The notes beneath the pieces are model-generated. The model was given only the letters and a program-made list of their open reading frames with translations, was not told the origin of the DNA and searched no databases. A DNA stretch of 24,550 nucleotides from a virus: IMG/VR virus record IMGVR_UViG_3300046012_000040, positions 1-24,550 of that record; one strand, written 5' to 3'. The number at the start of each line of letters is the position of its first letter. The first letter of the stretch is position 1. This document shows positions 1 through 6,442 of the stretch, piece by piece. The position numbers and the translations under genes were made by a program.

Positions 1-2
1 GG

Positions 3-839
3 TTCGCGTCGGCGGGTGGCCTCGGCATGACCCAAGCTGCCAATGGCGGCAAGGCGTGGATCGGCAAGGCGACCAACCAGATCACCGGTGTCGGCCTCGA
101 CATCGGCAAGATCACGCAGCCGTTGCGGCCGTGGTCGATGGAGATCAAATACACGGTGTTCGAGCTGGAATCCGCTGCCAAGCTCGGCCGCCCCATCGAC
201 GCGCAGAAATACGAGGGCTTGCAGCTCAAGCATCAGATGGATGTTGACGCGCAGGTCTATGTCGGCGATGTCGAGACCGGCGACACCGGCATCCTCACCG
301 CCGACGCCCGCACCGGCGCGGACAAGGTGACCGCTGTCACCAACGTCCCCGCCGGCGCCGGTGGTCATACCCAATGGGCGCAGAAAACGCCGAGCGAAAT
401 TCTCGCCGATTTCAACACGGCGTTGACGACGGTATGGGCCAACTCGGCGTGGGCGGTGATGCCGACCAAGGTCATCATCCCGCCGGATCAGTTCGGCCTT
501 ATCAGCTCGGCAATCGTGTCACAGGCCGGCAACGTCTCGGTTCTCCGCTACTTGTTGGAGAACAACCTGCTCACCGCATCTGGCCGTGGCACCATTGCCA
601 TCGAGCCGGTGAAATGGGCAATCGGCGCCGGTGTCGGTGGCACCCTGACCGTCGAAGGCACTGTCGACCGCATGATGGTCTACTCGCAGAAAAAGGAATA
701 CGTCCGCTATCCGATCACGCCGCTGGCCCGCACCCCGGTCCAGTACGACGCGATCTACCAGAAGGCGTCGTATTACTGCCGCCTCGGCGTCGCCGAGGTT
801 GTGTACCCGGAGACCATCGGGTATTTCGACGGCATCTAA
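3..839 (+). CDS. Major capsid protein, DUF2184-type (5' end outside window)
   Basis: This encodes the C-terminal 279 residues of the protein that builds the icosahedral head shell. The frame is open to the first base of the window, with no stop before the ATG at 27. DUF2184 capsid proteins are usually somewhat over 300 residues, so the ATG at 27 is probably internal and the gene partial. Visible family hallmarks are the region around PPDQFGLISSAIVSQAGNVS, the following VLRYLLENNLL, and a C-terminal block (YPITPLARTPVQYD, then YYCRLGVAEVVYPETIGYFDGI) that closes the HK97-like fold. The neighbours are head-tail connector genes in the order seen in DUF3383-sheath myophages. A stable hairpin follows the stop. 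The family assignment rests on remembered motifs, not on a search. Confidence 0.85.
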   Translation, partial: FASAGGLGMTQAANGGKAWIGKATNQITGVGLDIGKITQPLRPWSMEIKYTVFELESAAKLGRPIDAQKYEGLQLKHQMDVDAQVYVGDVETGDTGILTADARTGADKVTAVTNVPAGAGGHTQWAQKTPSEILADFNTALTTVWANSAWAVMPTKVIIPPDQFGLISSAIVSQAGNVSVLRYLLENNLLTASGRGTIAIEPVKWAIGAGVGGTLTVEGTVDRMMVYSQKKEYVRYPITPLARTPVQYDAIYQKASYYCRLGVAEVVYPETIGYFDGI

Positions 840-857
840 TCTGTCAGGCGACGGTGG

Positions 858-881
858 CGGCTCCCGGTAAAACGGGGGCCG
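858..881 (+). other. RNA hairpin directly after the capsid gene
   Basis: A 9-bp stem with one G-U pair (858-866 with 873-881) encloses the loop GTAAAA. It begins 18 bases after the capsid stop codon and lies 44 bases before the next start. No U-run follows, so it is not a standard intrinsic terminator. A role in 3' end protection or partial attenuation, raising capsid mRNA relative to downstream genes, is inferred. Confidence 0.5.
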
Positions 882-925
882 TTCCGGCTTAATAAAAATT
901 CTGCTTTTGGAGAGAGGGAACGGAC

Positions 926-1297
926 ATGGCTGACAAGAAACAGGATGACAAGGCAAAGGCGGCGGCAACGGAGAAGCCGCTTGTCGAGGCCGTCGCTGCG
1001 GAGAAGCCGCCGGTCGACGAAACTCAGGCCAGCACCTTCAAGGAAAAGACCGCCGCCGAGGCGTTGCAGCAACTCGCCGATGTCAGAAAAAAGGTCACCA
1101 CGGCGCCGCTGTCGCCGCGCGAGGCTTTCCCCGACATCGCGGAAAAGGAATTGGTCAGGGTCACCGTTCCGAGGGATTTCACCTTGACGCTCGATGACCG
1201 TCGTCGTGTCGCCTTTACGCGGGGCAGCATGTTGATCCCGCCGCAGCTCGTCGATCATTTCTACGTCAAGGCGCACAAGGTCGTCGCGGCCGAATAA
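926..1297 (+). CDS. Small virion-module protein with charged N-terminus
   Basis: A 123-residue protein of unknown function. Residues 1-50 are rich in Lys, Ala, Glu and Pro and probably disordered. The remaining part looks compact, with FPDIAEKELVRVTVPRDF, then LDDRRRVAFTRGSMLIPPQL and DHFYVKAHKV at the end. A strong Shine-Dalgarno run (GGAGAGAGGGA) precedes the ATG. The gene sits between the capsid protein and the DUF4054 connector, a position often taken by a small head accessory or connector protein in related myophages. The final HFYVKAH type of ending is familiar from proteins at this position, but I cannot name a family with confidence. No signal peptide or membrane segment is seen. Confidence 0.8.
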   Translation: MADKKQDDKAKAAATEKPLVEAVAAEKPPVDETQASTFKEKTAAEALQQLADVRKKVTTAPLSPREAFPDIAEKELVRVTVPRDFTLTLDDRRRVAFTRGSMLIPPQLVDHFYVKAHKVVAAE

Positions 1298-1322
1298 TCC
1301 TCGGCTCAGTTGGGGTCCGGGG

Positions 1323-1829
1323 ATGGCGATTGATCCTACAAAATTCAGAGCCGACTATCCGGAGTTTGCCGACGGCACGGCATACCCGGATAGCGGCATC
1401 AATTATTACATCAATCTCGCCGGTCTGCTGTTCACCGACCGCTGGGATGATACGCCGGGAACCACCGGCACCGCTCGCAGCCTGAAAGATGTCGGGATCG
1501 AGCTATTCATCGCGCATAACATGGTGCTGGAACGACAGGCCGCCAAGTCGGCCGCCGCTGGTGCGGTCCCCGGCATCACGCAGGGACCGGTGTCATCGAA
1601 GGGTGTCGGTCCCGCCAATATCAGCTATGACACCGGCGCCGGTCTTGAGGCCGCATCGAGCAGCTTCAATCTGACCACCTACGGGCTGCGCCTGATGAAC
1701 CTGTTTAAGAAAGTCGGCGCCGGTCCGGTGCTGATCGGGGTCGGCGGCGGGGAGCCGCCGTTCAATGGACCGGCGTGGCCGGGACCGTATCCGTATCCGG
1801 CCCCCGGCGGCTCCGGGTTCAGCTCATAA
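1323..1829 (+). CDS. Head-tail connector protein, DUF4054-type
   Basis: A 168-residue protein predicted to sit in the neck between portal and tail. The N-terminal signature is clear: FRADYPEF at residues 8-15, then a YPDSGINYYINLAG stretch and an LLFTDRWDD segment, which is the helical pattern of DUF4054 proteins (FRxxFPEFxxxxxYPDxxI). The helix around ELFIAHNMVLERQAAK also fits. The C-terminus is a Pro/Gly-rich tail (PAWPGPYPYPAPGGSGFSS), as in several members. The ATG is preceded by GTCCGGGG. It follows the capsid region and precedes gp10-like and terminator genes, consistent with a neck role. The family call is from recognised motifs and position. Confidence 0.85.
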   Translation: MAIDPTKFRADYPEFADGTAYPDSGINYYINLAGLLFTDRWDDTPGTTGTARSLKDVGIELFIAHNMVLERQAAKSAAAGAVPGITQGPVSSKGVGPANISYDTGAGLEAASSSFNLTTYGLRLMNLFKKVGAGPVLIGVGGGEPPFNGPAWPGPYPYPAPGGSGFSS

Positions 1830-1842
1830 GCGGAGATCGGAG

Positions 1843-2031
1843 ATGGGGAAGATCGTCGCCACGCTATTCGTCGCAGCGGTCTGCTGCTTTGCGGCGGCCT
1901 CGCTGTTGAAGCGAAGCCCAAACATCGATACCCGGCAGTCCGCCTTCATTCCAGCCATTCTCGGTCTCATGATCCTCAGCATCGATATCATGGCCGTCGT
2001 CTGCTATGCGATGTACCGGTTGTTTTCATGA
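1843..2031 (+). CDS. Two-helix membrane miniprotein in the neck operon
   Basis: A 62-residue protein with two hydrophobic segments: residues 5-21 (VATLFVAAVCCFAAASL) and about 36-58 (FIPAILGLMILSIDIMAVVCYAM). They are joined by a short polar loop (KRSPNIDTRQ). The start at 1843 is chosen because GGAGATCGGAG lies just upstream; a longer in-frame ATG at 1765 would overlap the previous gene deeply. The stop overlaps the next start by four bases, so the two are translationally coupled. A membrane protein inside a head-neck cassette is unexpected. It could be a holin-like or superinfection-related protein, but no family is recognised. Confidence 0.65.
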   Translation: MGKIVATLFVAAVCCFAAASLLKRSPNIDTRQSAFIPAILGLMILSIDIMAVVCYAMYRLFS

Positions 2032-2258
2032 CCGATCCGTCACTCGATGTCAGGATCAGCGGCGAGCTTGCCGACAGGATCATCGAACTGCTCGAAGCCG
2101 GTGCCGTCGGCAAGCCGGTTGATTCCGTTGTCGCCAGAACGGCGGCCAACAATGTGGTGCTGGCTATTTCATCGGCGGTGATGCGTGACGGCGTCGTCAG
2201 TCTCAGTGATGGCGGCGCCCTACCGAGACCAAACATGCCATGGCTGCCGCCGCGATGA
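2028..2258 (+). CDS. Hypothetical 76-aa protein, coupled to neighbours
   Basis: A 76-residue protein of unknown function. The ATG at 2028 lies within the end of the upstream miniprotein gene (ATGA junction). Its own stop overlaps the next gene's ATG at 2255 in the same way. The first half is predicted helical (SGELADRIIELLEAG, then RTAANNVVLAISSAV), and the end is a short Pro-rich tail (LPRPNMPWLPPR). No transmembrane segment, cysteine pair or enzyme motif is visible. Its place between the DUF4054 connector and the gp10-like gene suggests a small assembly or accessory protein, but this is inference only. Confidence 0.6.
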   Translation: MTDPSLDVRISGELADRIIELLEAGAVGKPVDSVVARTAANNVVLAISSAVMRDGVVSLSDGGALPRPNMPWLPPR

Positions 2259-2743
2259 AGCCGGGGCTTACCGTCATCAAGGACAATCTCGGCAACCTTA
2301 AAAAAGGTCTCGATCATCTATCCGGGACGCAGGTCATGGTTGGCGTCCCCGGTGACAAATCCGAGCGCGGCGAGCCGATCAACAATGCGGCGCTGGCGTA
2401 CATCCACGACAACGGATCGATGCTGGCTGGCATCCCGGCGCGGCAGTTCATGATCCCCGGTGTTGTTGCCGTTGAACCAGATAACGACGCCAGCTTCCGC
2501 AAGGCCGCTGCCGCCGCCTTGGAGGGCCGCGTCAAGGATGTCGACGCCGGTCTTAATGCCGTTGGGCTGCGGACACAGGCATCGATGCGAAATGTGATAC
2601 GGTCCCGGATACCGCCGCCGCTGGCGGCGTCAACACTGGCGGCGCGGCGGCGGAGAGGCCGCACCGGGGATGTCCCGCTGATCGATACCGGAAAGATGCT
2701 GGCGGCGCTTAACTATGTCATCCGAAAGATGAAACGTGCCTGA
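2255..2743 (+). CDS. gp10-like tail-completion / neck protein
   Basis: A 162-residue protein resembling the HK97 gp10 / virion-morphogenesis group that joins the tail end to the neck. Supporting features are the early basic helical segment, VMVGVPGDKSERG, a NNAALAYIHDNGS segment, the IPARQFMIPGV motif (compare the PARPFL motif of this group), and a long C-terminal helix ending in basic residues (RRRRGR, then VIRKMKRA). An in-frame ATG exists at 2240, five codons earlier. I prefer 2255 because it forms an ATGA overlap with the upstream stop, the usual junction in this operon. The 3' end overlaps the next gene by 8 bases. Confidence 0.7.
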   Translation: MKPGLTVIKDNLGNLKKGLDHLSGTQVMVGVPGDKSERGEPINNAALAYIHDNGSMLAGIPARQFMIPGVVAVEPDNDASFRKAAAAALEGRVKDVDAGLNAVGLRTQASMRNVIRSRIPPPLAASTLAARRRRGRTGDVPLIDTGKMLAALNYVIRKMKRA

Positions 2744-3158
2744 TATCGATGTCACCGATGTTTTGCTGGACCCCGATGTCAGCGCCGACACCTTCACGGT
2801 GATCCGGCGCGTCGAGGTCATCAATGCTTACGGCGAGCCGGGGGTGACGCAAACCGTGATCCCCAACGTCAGGGGCGCCGTCTATCCAACCGGAGACAAC
2901 AGCGTCGCCAGAGAAGCCGCGTTTGCCGCACAGAAAAAATCGATCGAGGTCGTCACTCCGTTCAAGTTGCGCGGCGTTTCCAGTGAGACCGTTGGCGCCC
3001 CTCCGGTGACGACGAAATATCTGGCCGACATCATCGTCTGGGCCGGCTCGCAATTCCAGATCGACAATCTCGATGATTTCAGCCGGTACGGCGCCGGGAT
3101 GACGGTGGCGCAAGCATCATCCGGAAACTTCGTCGATCCGGCACCGGGGACCGCCTGA
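2736..3158 (+). CDS. Probable head-closure / neck protein
   Basis: A 140-residue protein starting at GTG and overlapping the gp10-like gene by 8 bases. Residues about 18-60 form a probable beta-rich domain (FTVIRRVEVINAYGEPGVTQ, then VIPNVRGAVYPTG). It continues with VVTPFKLRG and a DIIVWAGSQFQIDNLDDFSRYGAG segment, which fits the pattern of small beta-barrel stopper or head-closure proteins, where a value plus its coordinate system is specified in short strands. The position between the gp10-like and neck-terminator genes supports this. The stop overlaps the next start (TGATG). No specific family name can be assigned from sequence alone. Confidence 0.65.
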   Translation: MPDIDVTDVLLDPDVSADTFTVIRRVEVINAYGEPGVTQTVIPNVRGAVYPTGDNSVAREAAFAAQKKSIEVVTPFKLRGVSSETVGAPPVTTKYLADIIVWAGSQFQIDNLDDFSRYGAGMTVAQASSGNFVDPAPGTA

Positions 3159-3775
3159 TGCCGAATACCTCAGCCACCGGTGGTTACCTCCAACCGGCAC
3201 CGGCGCCGGCACCGGCCGAGGGCCAAACCCTATTCAGGTTTTTGCAGCAATGGTTTGTCGGTCTTTCCGGTCTGGATGGGACGATGGTGCGGCCGCAATA
3301 TCAGGCGGTGCTGCCGTCGATCCCGGATGACGGGATCGGCTGGATGTCGTTTCGGATCACCACCGAGGACGGCGACCGCTTCCCCTATATCGTGCATAAG
3401 GGCGACCAGCCCGATGACAACGGCAGCGACGAGCTGCAACGCCATGAGACCCTCAATATCCTGTGCAGCTTCTACGACACCGGGGATACCGGAAACGCCG
3501 ATCTGCTGATGCGGCTGGTCCGCGACAACTCGGCGATCCCGCAGAACCGCGAGGTTTTGCTGCCGGCCCTGATGCAGCTTGCTTATGTCGGCGACGCCGT
3601 CGTCGTTCCGGTGATCGTCAAGACAAAATGGCTTTATCAGGTAGACTTGCCCGTACTGATTCGGCGTCAGGTCGTCCGCAGCTATCCAGTCCTGAACGTC
3701 CTATCGATGGTGGGGACGCTGAAATTCGATACTGGCGCAAAAGACAAACCGCTTGCGGTTAACCCGCCGGCTTGA
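3158..3775 (+). CDS. Neck terminator protein (LIC_12616-like)
   Basis: A 205-residue protein that resembles the neck/tail terminator family found immediately before DUF3383 sheath genes. The N-terminus has a Pro-Ala repeat (PAPAPAPAEGQ), then the characteristic LFRFLQQWFVGLSGLDGTMVRPQYQ region. Later conserved-looking parts are IGWMSFRITTEDGDRFPYI, HETLNILCSFYDTG, and the ending IRRQVVRSYPVLNVLSMVGTL. It is expected to cap the tail tube and sheath so that tails stop growing and can join heads. The start overlaps the upstream stop by one base. The family call comes from remembered motifs and the strongly conserved gene order. Confidence 0.75.
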   Translation: MPNTSATGGYLQPAPAPAPAEGQTLFRFLQQWFVGLSGLDGTMVRPQYQAVLPSIPDDGIGWMSFRITTEDGDRFPYIVHKGDQPDDNGSDELQRHETLNILCSFYDTGDTGNADLLMRLVRDNSAIPQNREVLLPALMQLAYVGDAVVVPVIVKTKWLYQVDLPVLIRRQVVRSYPVLNVLSMVGTLKFDTGAKDKPLAVNPPA

Positions 3776-3786
3776 GGGACCATACG

Positions 3787-5271
3787 ATGACTATCAACCT
3801 TTCGGTTTCACGGCTGGTAAATGTCGATGTCGTTATCACGCCGACCGGGGCGCGGTCGCCGAACCTCAGCACCTTGCTTGTTTTCGACACGTCGACCGTG
3901 ATCGATGTCGTCACCCGAAAGCGGACCTACAATACCCTTGCCGAACTGGCGGTTGATTTCGACGCCAACAGCGAAGCCTACAAGGCCGCCGCTATTTTCT
4001 TCGATCAGCGTCCGTCACCGACACAGATACAGATCGGCCGCTGGGCAAAGACGGCCTCCGCCGGCCAGCTCTATGGCGGTGTTCTTTCCGCCGCCGATCA
4101 AACCCTCGCCAATTTCACCGGGATTGATGACGGCGAGTTTAAGATCGCCGTCGATGGTGGCGGTGCCGCAGATGTCGGCCCCTGCGATTTTACCGGCGCC
4201 GCGAACCTGAACGCCGTTGCCGCCATCATCACCACCGCTCTGGGCGGCGGCAAAACCTGCGTCTGGAACGCCAGCCTCGCCCGCTTCATCATCACGTCGG
4301 CGACGACCGGCGCAGCATCATCCATCAGCTTCATGACGGCCCCCGCTGCCGGCACCGATATCTCGGCGCTGCTAAAAGGCCGCGCCGCCGATGGTGGCTA
4401 CCGCGCCGATGGTGTCGCCGCGCAGACCGCGCTCGCCACTTTGGAGCTTTTCGACAATCAATTTGCCGGACAGTTCTACGCGGTGTTTTTCCCCGGCATC
4501 ACCGTCGATGCAGATCACGAAGCCGTCGCCGGATATATCGAGGGTCTCGGCGGTCAGCATTTCTATTGGGTCGGATCAACCGAGGCCGGCTGCATCGATC
4601 CGGCGTCGACCACCGACATCATGTATGTGCTGAAACAGCTCAATTACGAGCAGACCGCTGTGCAATACAGCAGCACGAACATCAATGCGGTGATGTCGCT
4701 CGCCGCCATCGTCGCCGTCGTCGACTGGAACGGAAACAATACCGCGCTCACCCTGATGTATAAGCAGGAACCCGGTGTTGTCGCGGAGAGCCTGACGGCA
4801 ACACAGGCCGACGCCATCCAAGCCAAGAACGGCAACGTCTACGTCAATTACGCCAACGGCACGGCCATCGTGCAGACCGGCGTGACACCGAGCGGGCAAT
4901 TCATCGACACTATTGTCGGCGTGAACTGGCTCGCCGGGTCGATCCAGAGCAATGTTTTCAACCTGCTCTACACCTTACCGAAGGTGCCGCAGACCGATGA
5001 CGGCATGAACGCGATTGCCACTCAGATCGAGGCGGCTTGCGCGCAGGGCGTCGTCAACGGTCTCGTCGCCCCCGGCGTCTGGAACGCTGGCGGCTTCGGC
5101 CAGCTCAAGCAGGGCGACTGGCTCGATAAGGGCTTCTATATCTATGCGCCACCGGTTGCCTCGCAGAACGAAGCTGATCGTGCCGCTCGAAAATCGGTAT
5201 CATTCCAAGTCGCGGCGAAGCTCGCCGGGGCAGTCCATACCGTGCTTATCACGGTCTATGTGAACCAATAA
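3787..5271 (+). CDS. Tail sheath protein, DUF3383-type
   Basis: A 494-residue protein forming the contractile sheath around the tail tube. The start MTINLSVSRLVNVDVVITPT and the segment LLVFDTSTVIDVVTRKRTYN are typical of DUF3383 sheath proteins. The motif AAAIFFDQRPSPTQIQIGRW and the later segment EGLGGQHFYWVGSTE also fit. The C-terminal part (KGFYIYAPPV, then RAARKSVSFQVAAKLAGAVH and VLITVYVNQ) is the conserved sheath domain. An in-frame TTG at 3772 gives five more residues, but ATG 3787 has GAGGGA at suitable spacing and is preferred. A DUF3277 tube gene follows 13 bases later, as expected. Confidence 0.93.
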   Translation: MTINLSVSRLVNVDVVITPTGARSPNLSTLLVFDTSTVIDVVTRKRTYNTLAELAVDFDANSEAYKAAAIFFDQRPSPTQIQIGRWAKTASAGQLYGGVLSAADQTLANFTGIDDGEFKIAVDGGGAADVGPCDFTGAANLNAVAAIITTALGGGKTCVWNASLARFIITSATTGAASSISFMTAPAAGTDISALLKGRAADGGYRADGVAAQTALATLELFDNQFAGQFYAVFFPGITVDADHEAVAGYIEGLGGQHFYWVGSTEAGCIDPASTTDIMYVLKQLNYEQTAVQYSSTNINAVMSLAAIVAVVDWNGNNTALTLMYKQEPGVVAESLTATQADAIQAKNGNVYVNYANGTAIVQTGVTPSGQFIDTIVGVNWLAGSIQSNVFNLLYTLPKVPQTDDGMNAIATQIEAACAQGVVNGLVAPGVWNAGGFGQLKQGDWLDKGFYIYAPPVASQNEADRAARKSVSFQVAAKLAGAVHTVLITVYVNQ

Positions 5272-5284
5272 CAGCGAGGGCAAG

Positions 5285-5743
5285 ATGGGCAGCTATTCTT
5301 TTCTTAGCGTCTCGGCGCGCATCAGCGGTCCCGGTGGCAGCATCGCAATCGGCAATACCGCCGGGTCCAGCGATGAAGGCATCAAGACCAGCTTCGAGGA
5401 CGACAAGAACACCACGACCACCGGCGCCGACGGTTCGATCATGCAAAGCCTTCACGCCTCGCAGACCGGCGAGATCGTGGTGACGTTGCTGAAAACATCG
5501 CCGGTCAATCAACTGCTGGAAAAGATGTTCAACTTTCAGCGGAACAGCGCGGCGAATTGGGGCCAGAACGTCATCCGCGTCCACGACAGCGTTCGCGGCG
5601 ATGTCGTCACCGGCCGCCAGATGGCGTTCACAAAATTCCCGGATAATGCGTGGGCCAAGGACGGCAACACGCTGGAATGGCGCTTCAAGGGCGTCGTCAA
5701 CGAAATTCTGGGGGCGGGCGCTCCCAACTTGGTCAATCCCTGA
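5285..5743 (+). CDS. Tail tube protein, DUF3277-type
   Basis: A 152-residue protein that polymerises into the inner tail tube. Family features include the start YSFLSVSARISGPGG, the charged loop EGIKTSFEDDKNTTTTGADG, then HASQTGEIVVTLLKTSPVN and the ending TLEWRFKGVVNEILG. Each fits the beta-barrel tube fold shared with Hcp-like proteins. It directly follows the sheath, as in related phages, with GCGAGGGCAAG before the ATG. The gap after it (5744-5816) holds a strong GC hairpin and no gene. The product should be among the most abundant in the virion, which may explain the hairpin. Confidence 0.9.
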   Translation: MGSYSFLSVSARISGPGGSIAIGNTAGSSDEGIKTSFEDDKNTTTTGADGSIMQSLHASQTGEIVVTLLKTSPVNQLLEKMFNFQRNSAANWGQNVIRVHDSVRGDVVTGRQMAFTKFPDNAWAKDGNTLEWRFKGVVNEILGAGAPNLVNP

Positions 5744-5772
5744 CCGCCGAATCGGGGCGAGGCTGTAGGGTG

Positions 5773-5792
5773 CGGCGGGCCTCGGCCCGCCG
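5773..5792 (+). other. GC-rich RNA hairpin after the tail tube gene
   Basis: A perfect 8-bp stem CGGCGGGC / GCCCGCCG with the tetraloop CTCG lies between the tube gene and the chaperone gene, 24 bases before the GTG start. No U-run follows. It may protect the 3' end of the tube mRNA or lower read-through into the chaperone, which is needed in smaller amounts. This role is inferred. Confidence 0.6.
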
Positions 5793-5816
5793 TATCTGCT
5801 TCAAAGGGAGGTCAAC

Positions 5817-6260
5817 GTGACCACACTCGACATAAAAGGCAACAAATACAGCTTCCGCAAGCTGTCGACGTTTCAGGTCTGGGAGCTTGCCAGACTGCTG
5901 CGCGATGTCATCCAGTCGCTCGCCATCATGCGCTCGGTTGCCAACGATCCGAAACTGCCGGAGGGCGCCGTGAAGCCGGATCGACGCGCTTATATCACGA
6001 CGACGCTGGCACTATTCGGAGACCTCCCGAAAACCGCAAACGATGCCGCGCTCGCCGTCTGCCTCGGATCAATCCAGCGCGATCAAGGCAAGGATGGCGG
6101 CGTCGGCTGGGCCGACATCTATGCGGCCGGCCGCCTGATGTTCGACGACATCGACATCGCCGATGTCGCCGAGATGGTCTTTCAGGTGATCGAGGATAAC
6201 CGCATCATAGATTTTTTCTCAGCCCCCGTATCGAATACGGGGGCGACGGTCCAGAAATAA
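5817..6260 (+). CDS. Tail assembly chaperone, zero-frame product (G-like)
   Basis: A 147-residue protein starting at GTG after AAAGGGAGGTC. It lies between the tube and tape-measure genes, the universal place of tail assembly chaperones, which coat the tape measure while the tube polymerises. The N-terminus (ITLDIKGNKYSFRKLST-type beta start, then FQVWELARLLRDVI) and the helical C-terminal half ending in MVFQVIEDNRIIDFF fit the family. At 6212-6218 it carries a T TTT TTC slippery heptamer and a downstream hairpin. A fraction of ribosomes should therefore shift to -1 and make a 208-residue fusion with the downstream frame. Without shifting, translation adds 13 residues after DFF and stops at 6260. 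Confidence 0.85.
   Translation: MTTLDIKGNKYSFRKLSTFQVWELARLLRDVIQSLAIMRSVANDPKLPEGAVKPDRRAYITTTLALFGDLPKTANDAALAVCLGSIQRDQGKDGGVGWADIYAAGRLMFDDIDIADVAEMVFQVIEDNRIIDFFSAPVSNTGATVQK
6212..6244 (+). promoter_or_regulatory. -1 programmed frameshift signal
   Basis: The heptamer T TTT TTC at 6212-6218 is in the correct register (GAT TTT TTC in frame zero). Three bases further a perfect 10-bp hairpin begins, 6222-6231 paired with 6235-6244, with loop CGA. After a -1 slip, the new frame runs open from 6218 to the stop at 6440-6442. The location at the end of the chaperone gene matches the conserved frameshift of lambda G/GT and many other tailed phages. The short spacer is a little tighter than usual. 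Confidence 0.85.
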
Positions 6261-6442
6261 CCTACGCCAAGTTACCCGGCGGCGAGGACTACCTGATGCG
6301 ACCCGTACTGGCCGGCGCGATGCGAATGGAGAGCCTGAAAGACGGCAGCGCCGATATCATGGATGTCAAGCTGGCAAACGACGCCCTTGACGTGAAGGTA
6401 GAGAATGAGCGGCGCTATCAGGCGGCGGTGAACAAGAAATGA
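6218..6442 (+). CDS. Frameshift extension of the tail assembly chaperone (T-like part)
   Basis: These 74 codons in the -1 frame begin LSPRIEYGGDGPEITYAK, followed by LPGGEDYLMRPVLAG. They go on through MRMESLKDGSADIMDVKLAND and end in a charged helix (ERRYQAAVNKK). The frame is open only from 6200 and has no good start: the first ATG is at 6296, inside the conserved-looking part, with no Shine-Dalgarno. Expression by -1 frameshifting from the gene starting at 5817 is therefore the best explanation, giving a 208-residue fusion. The stop overlaps the tape-measure ATG (ATGA), so the extension is coupled to it, as expected if it binds the tape measure. An independent 48-aa ORF from 6296 is the alternative. 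Confidence 0.8.
   Translation, partial: LSPRIEYGGDGPEITYAKLPGGEDYLMRPVLAGAMRMESLKDGSADIMDVKLANDALDVKVENERRYQAAVNKK

Noticed and set aside
374-892. 172-codon plus-strand ORF within the capsid gene
   Set aside because: Alternate frame of the capsid gene with His/Arg/Pro-rich composition and no ribosome site.
6222-6244. Hairpin after the chaperone slip site as a terminator
   Set aside because: No U-run follows, and the tape measure must be transcribed from the same operon; a frameshift stimulator explains the position better.
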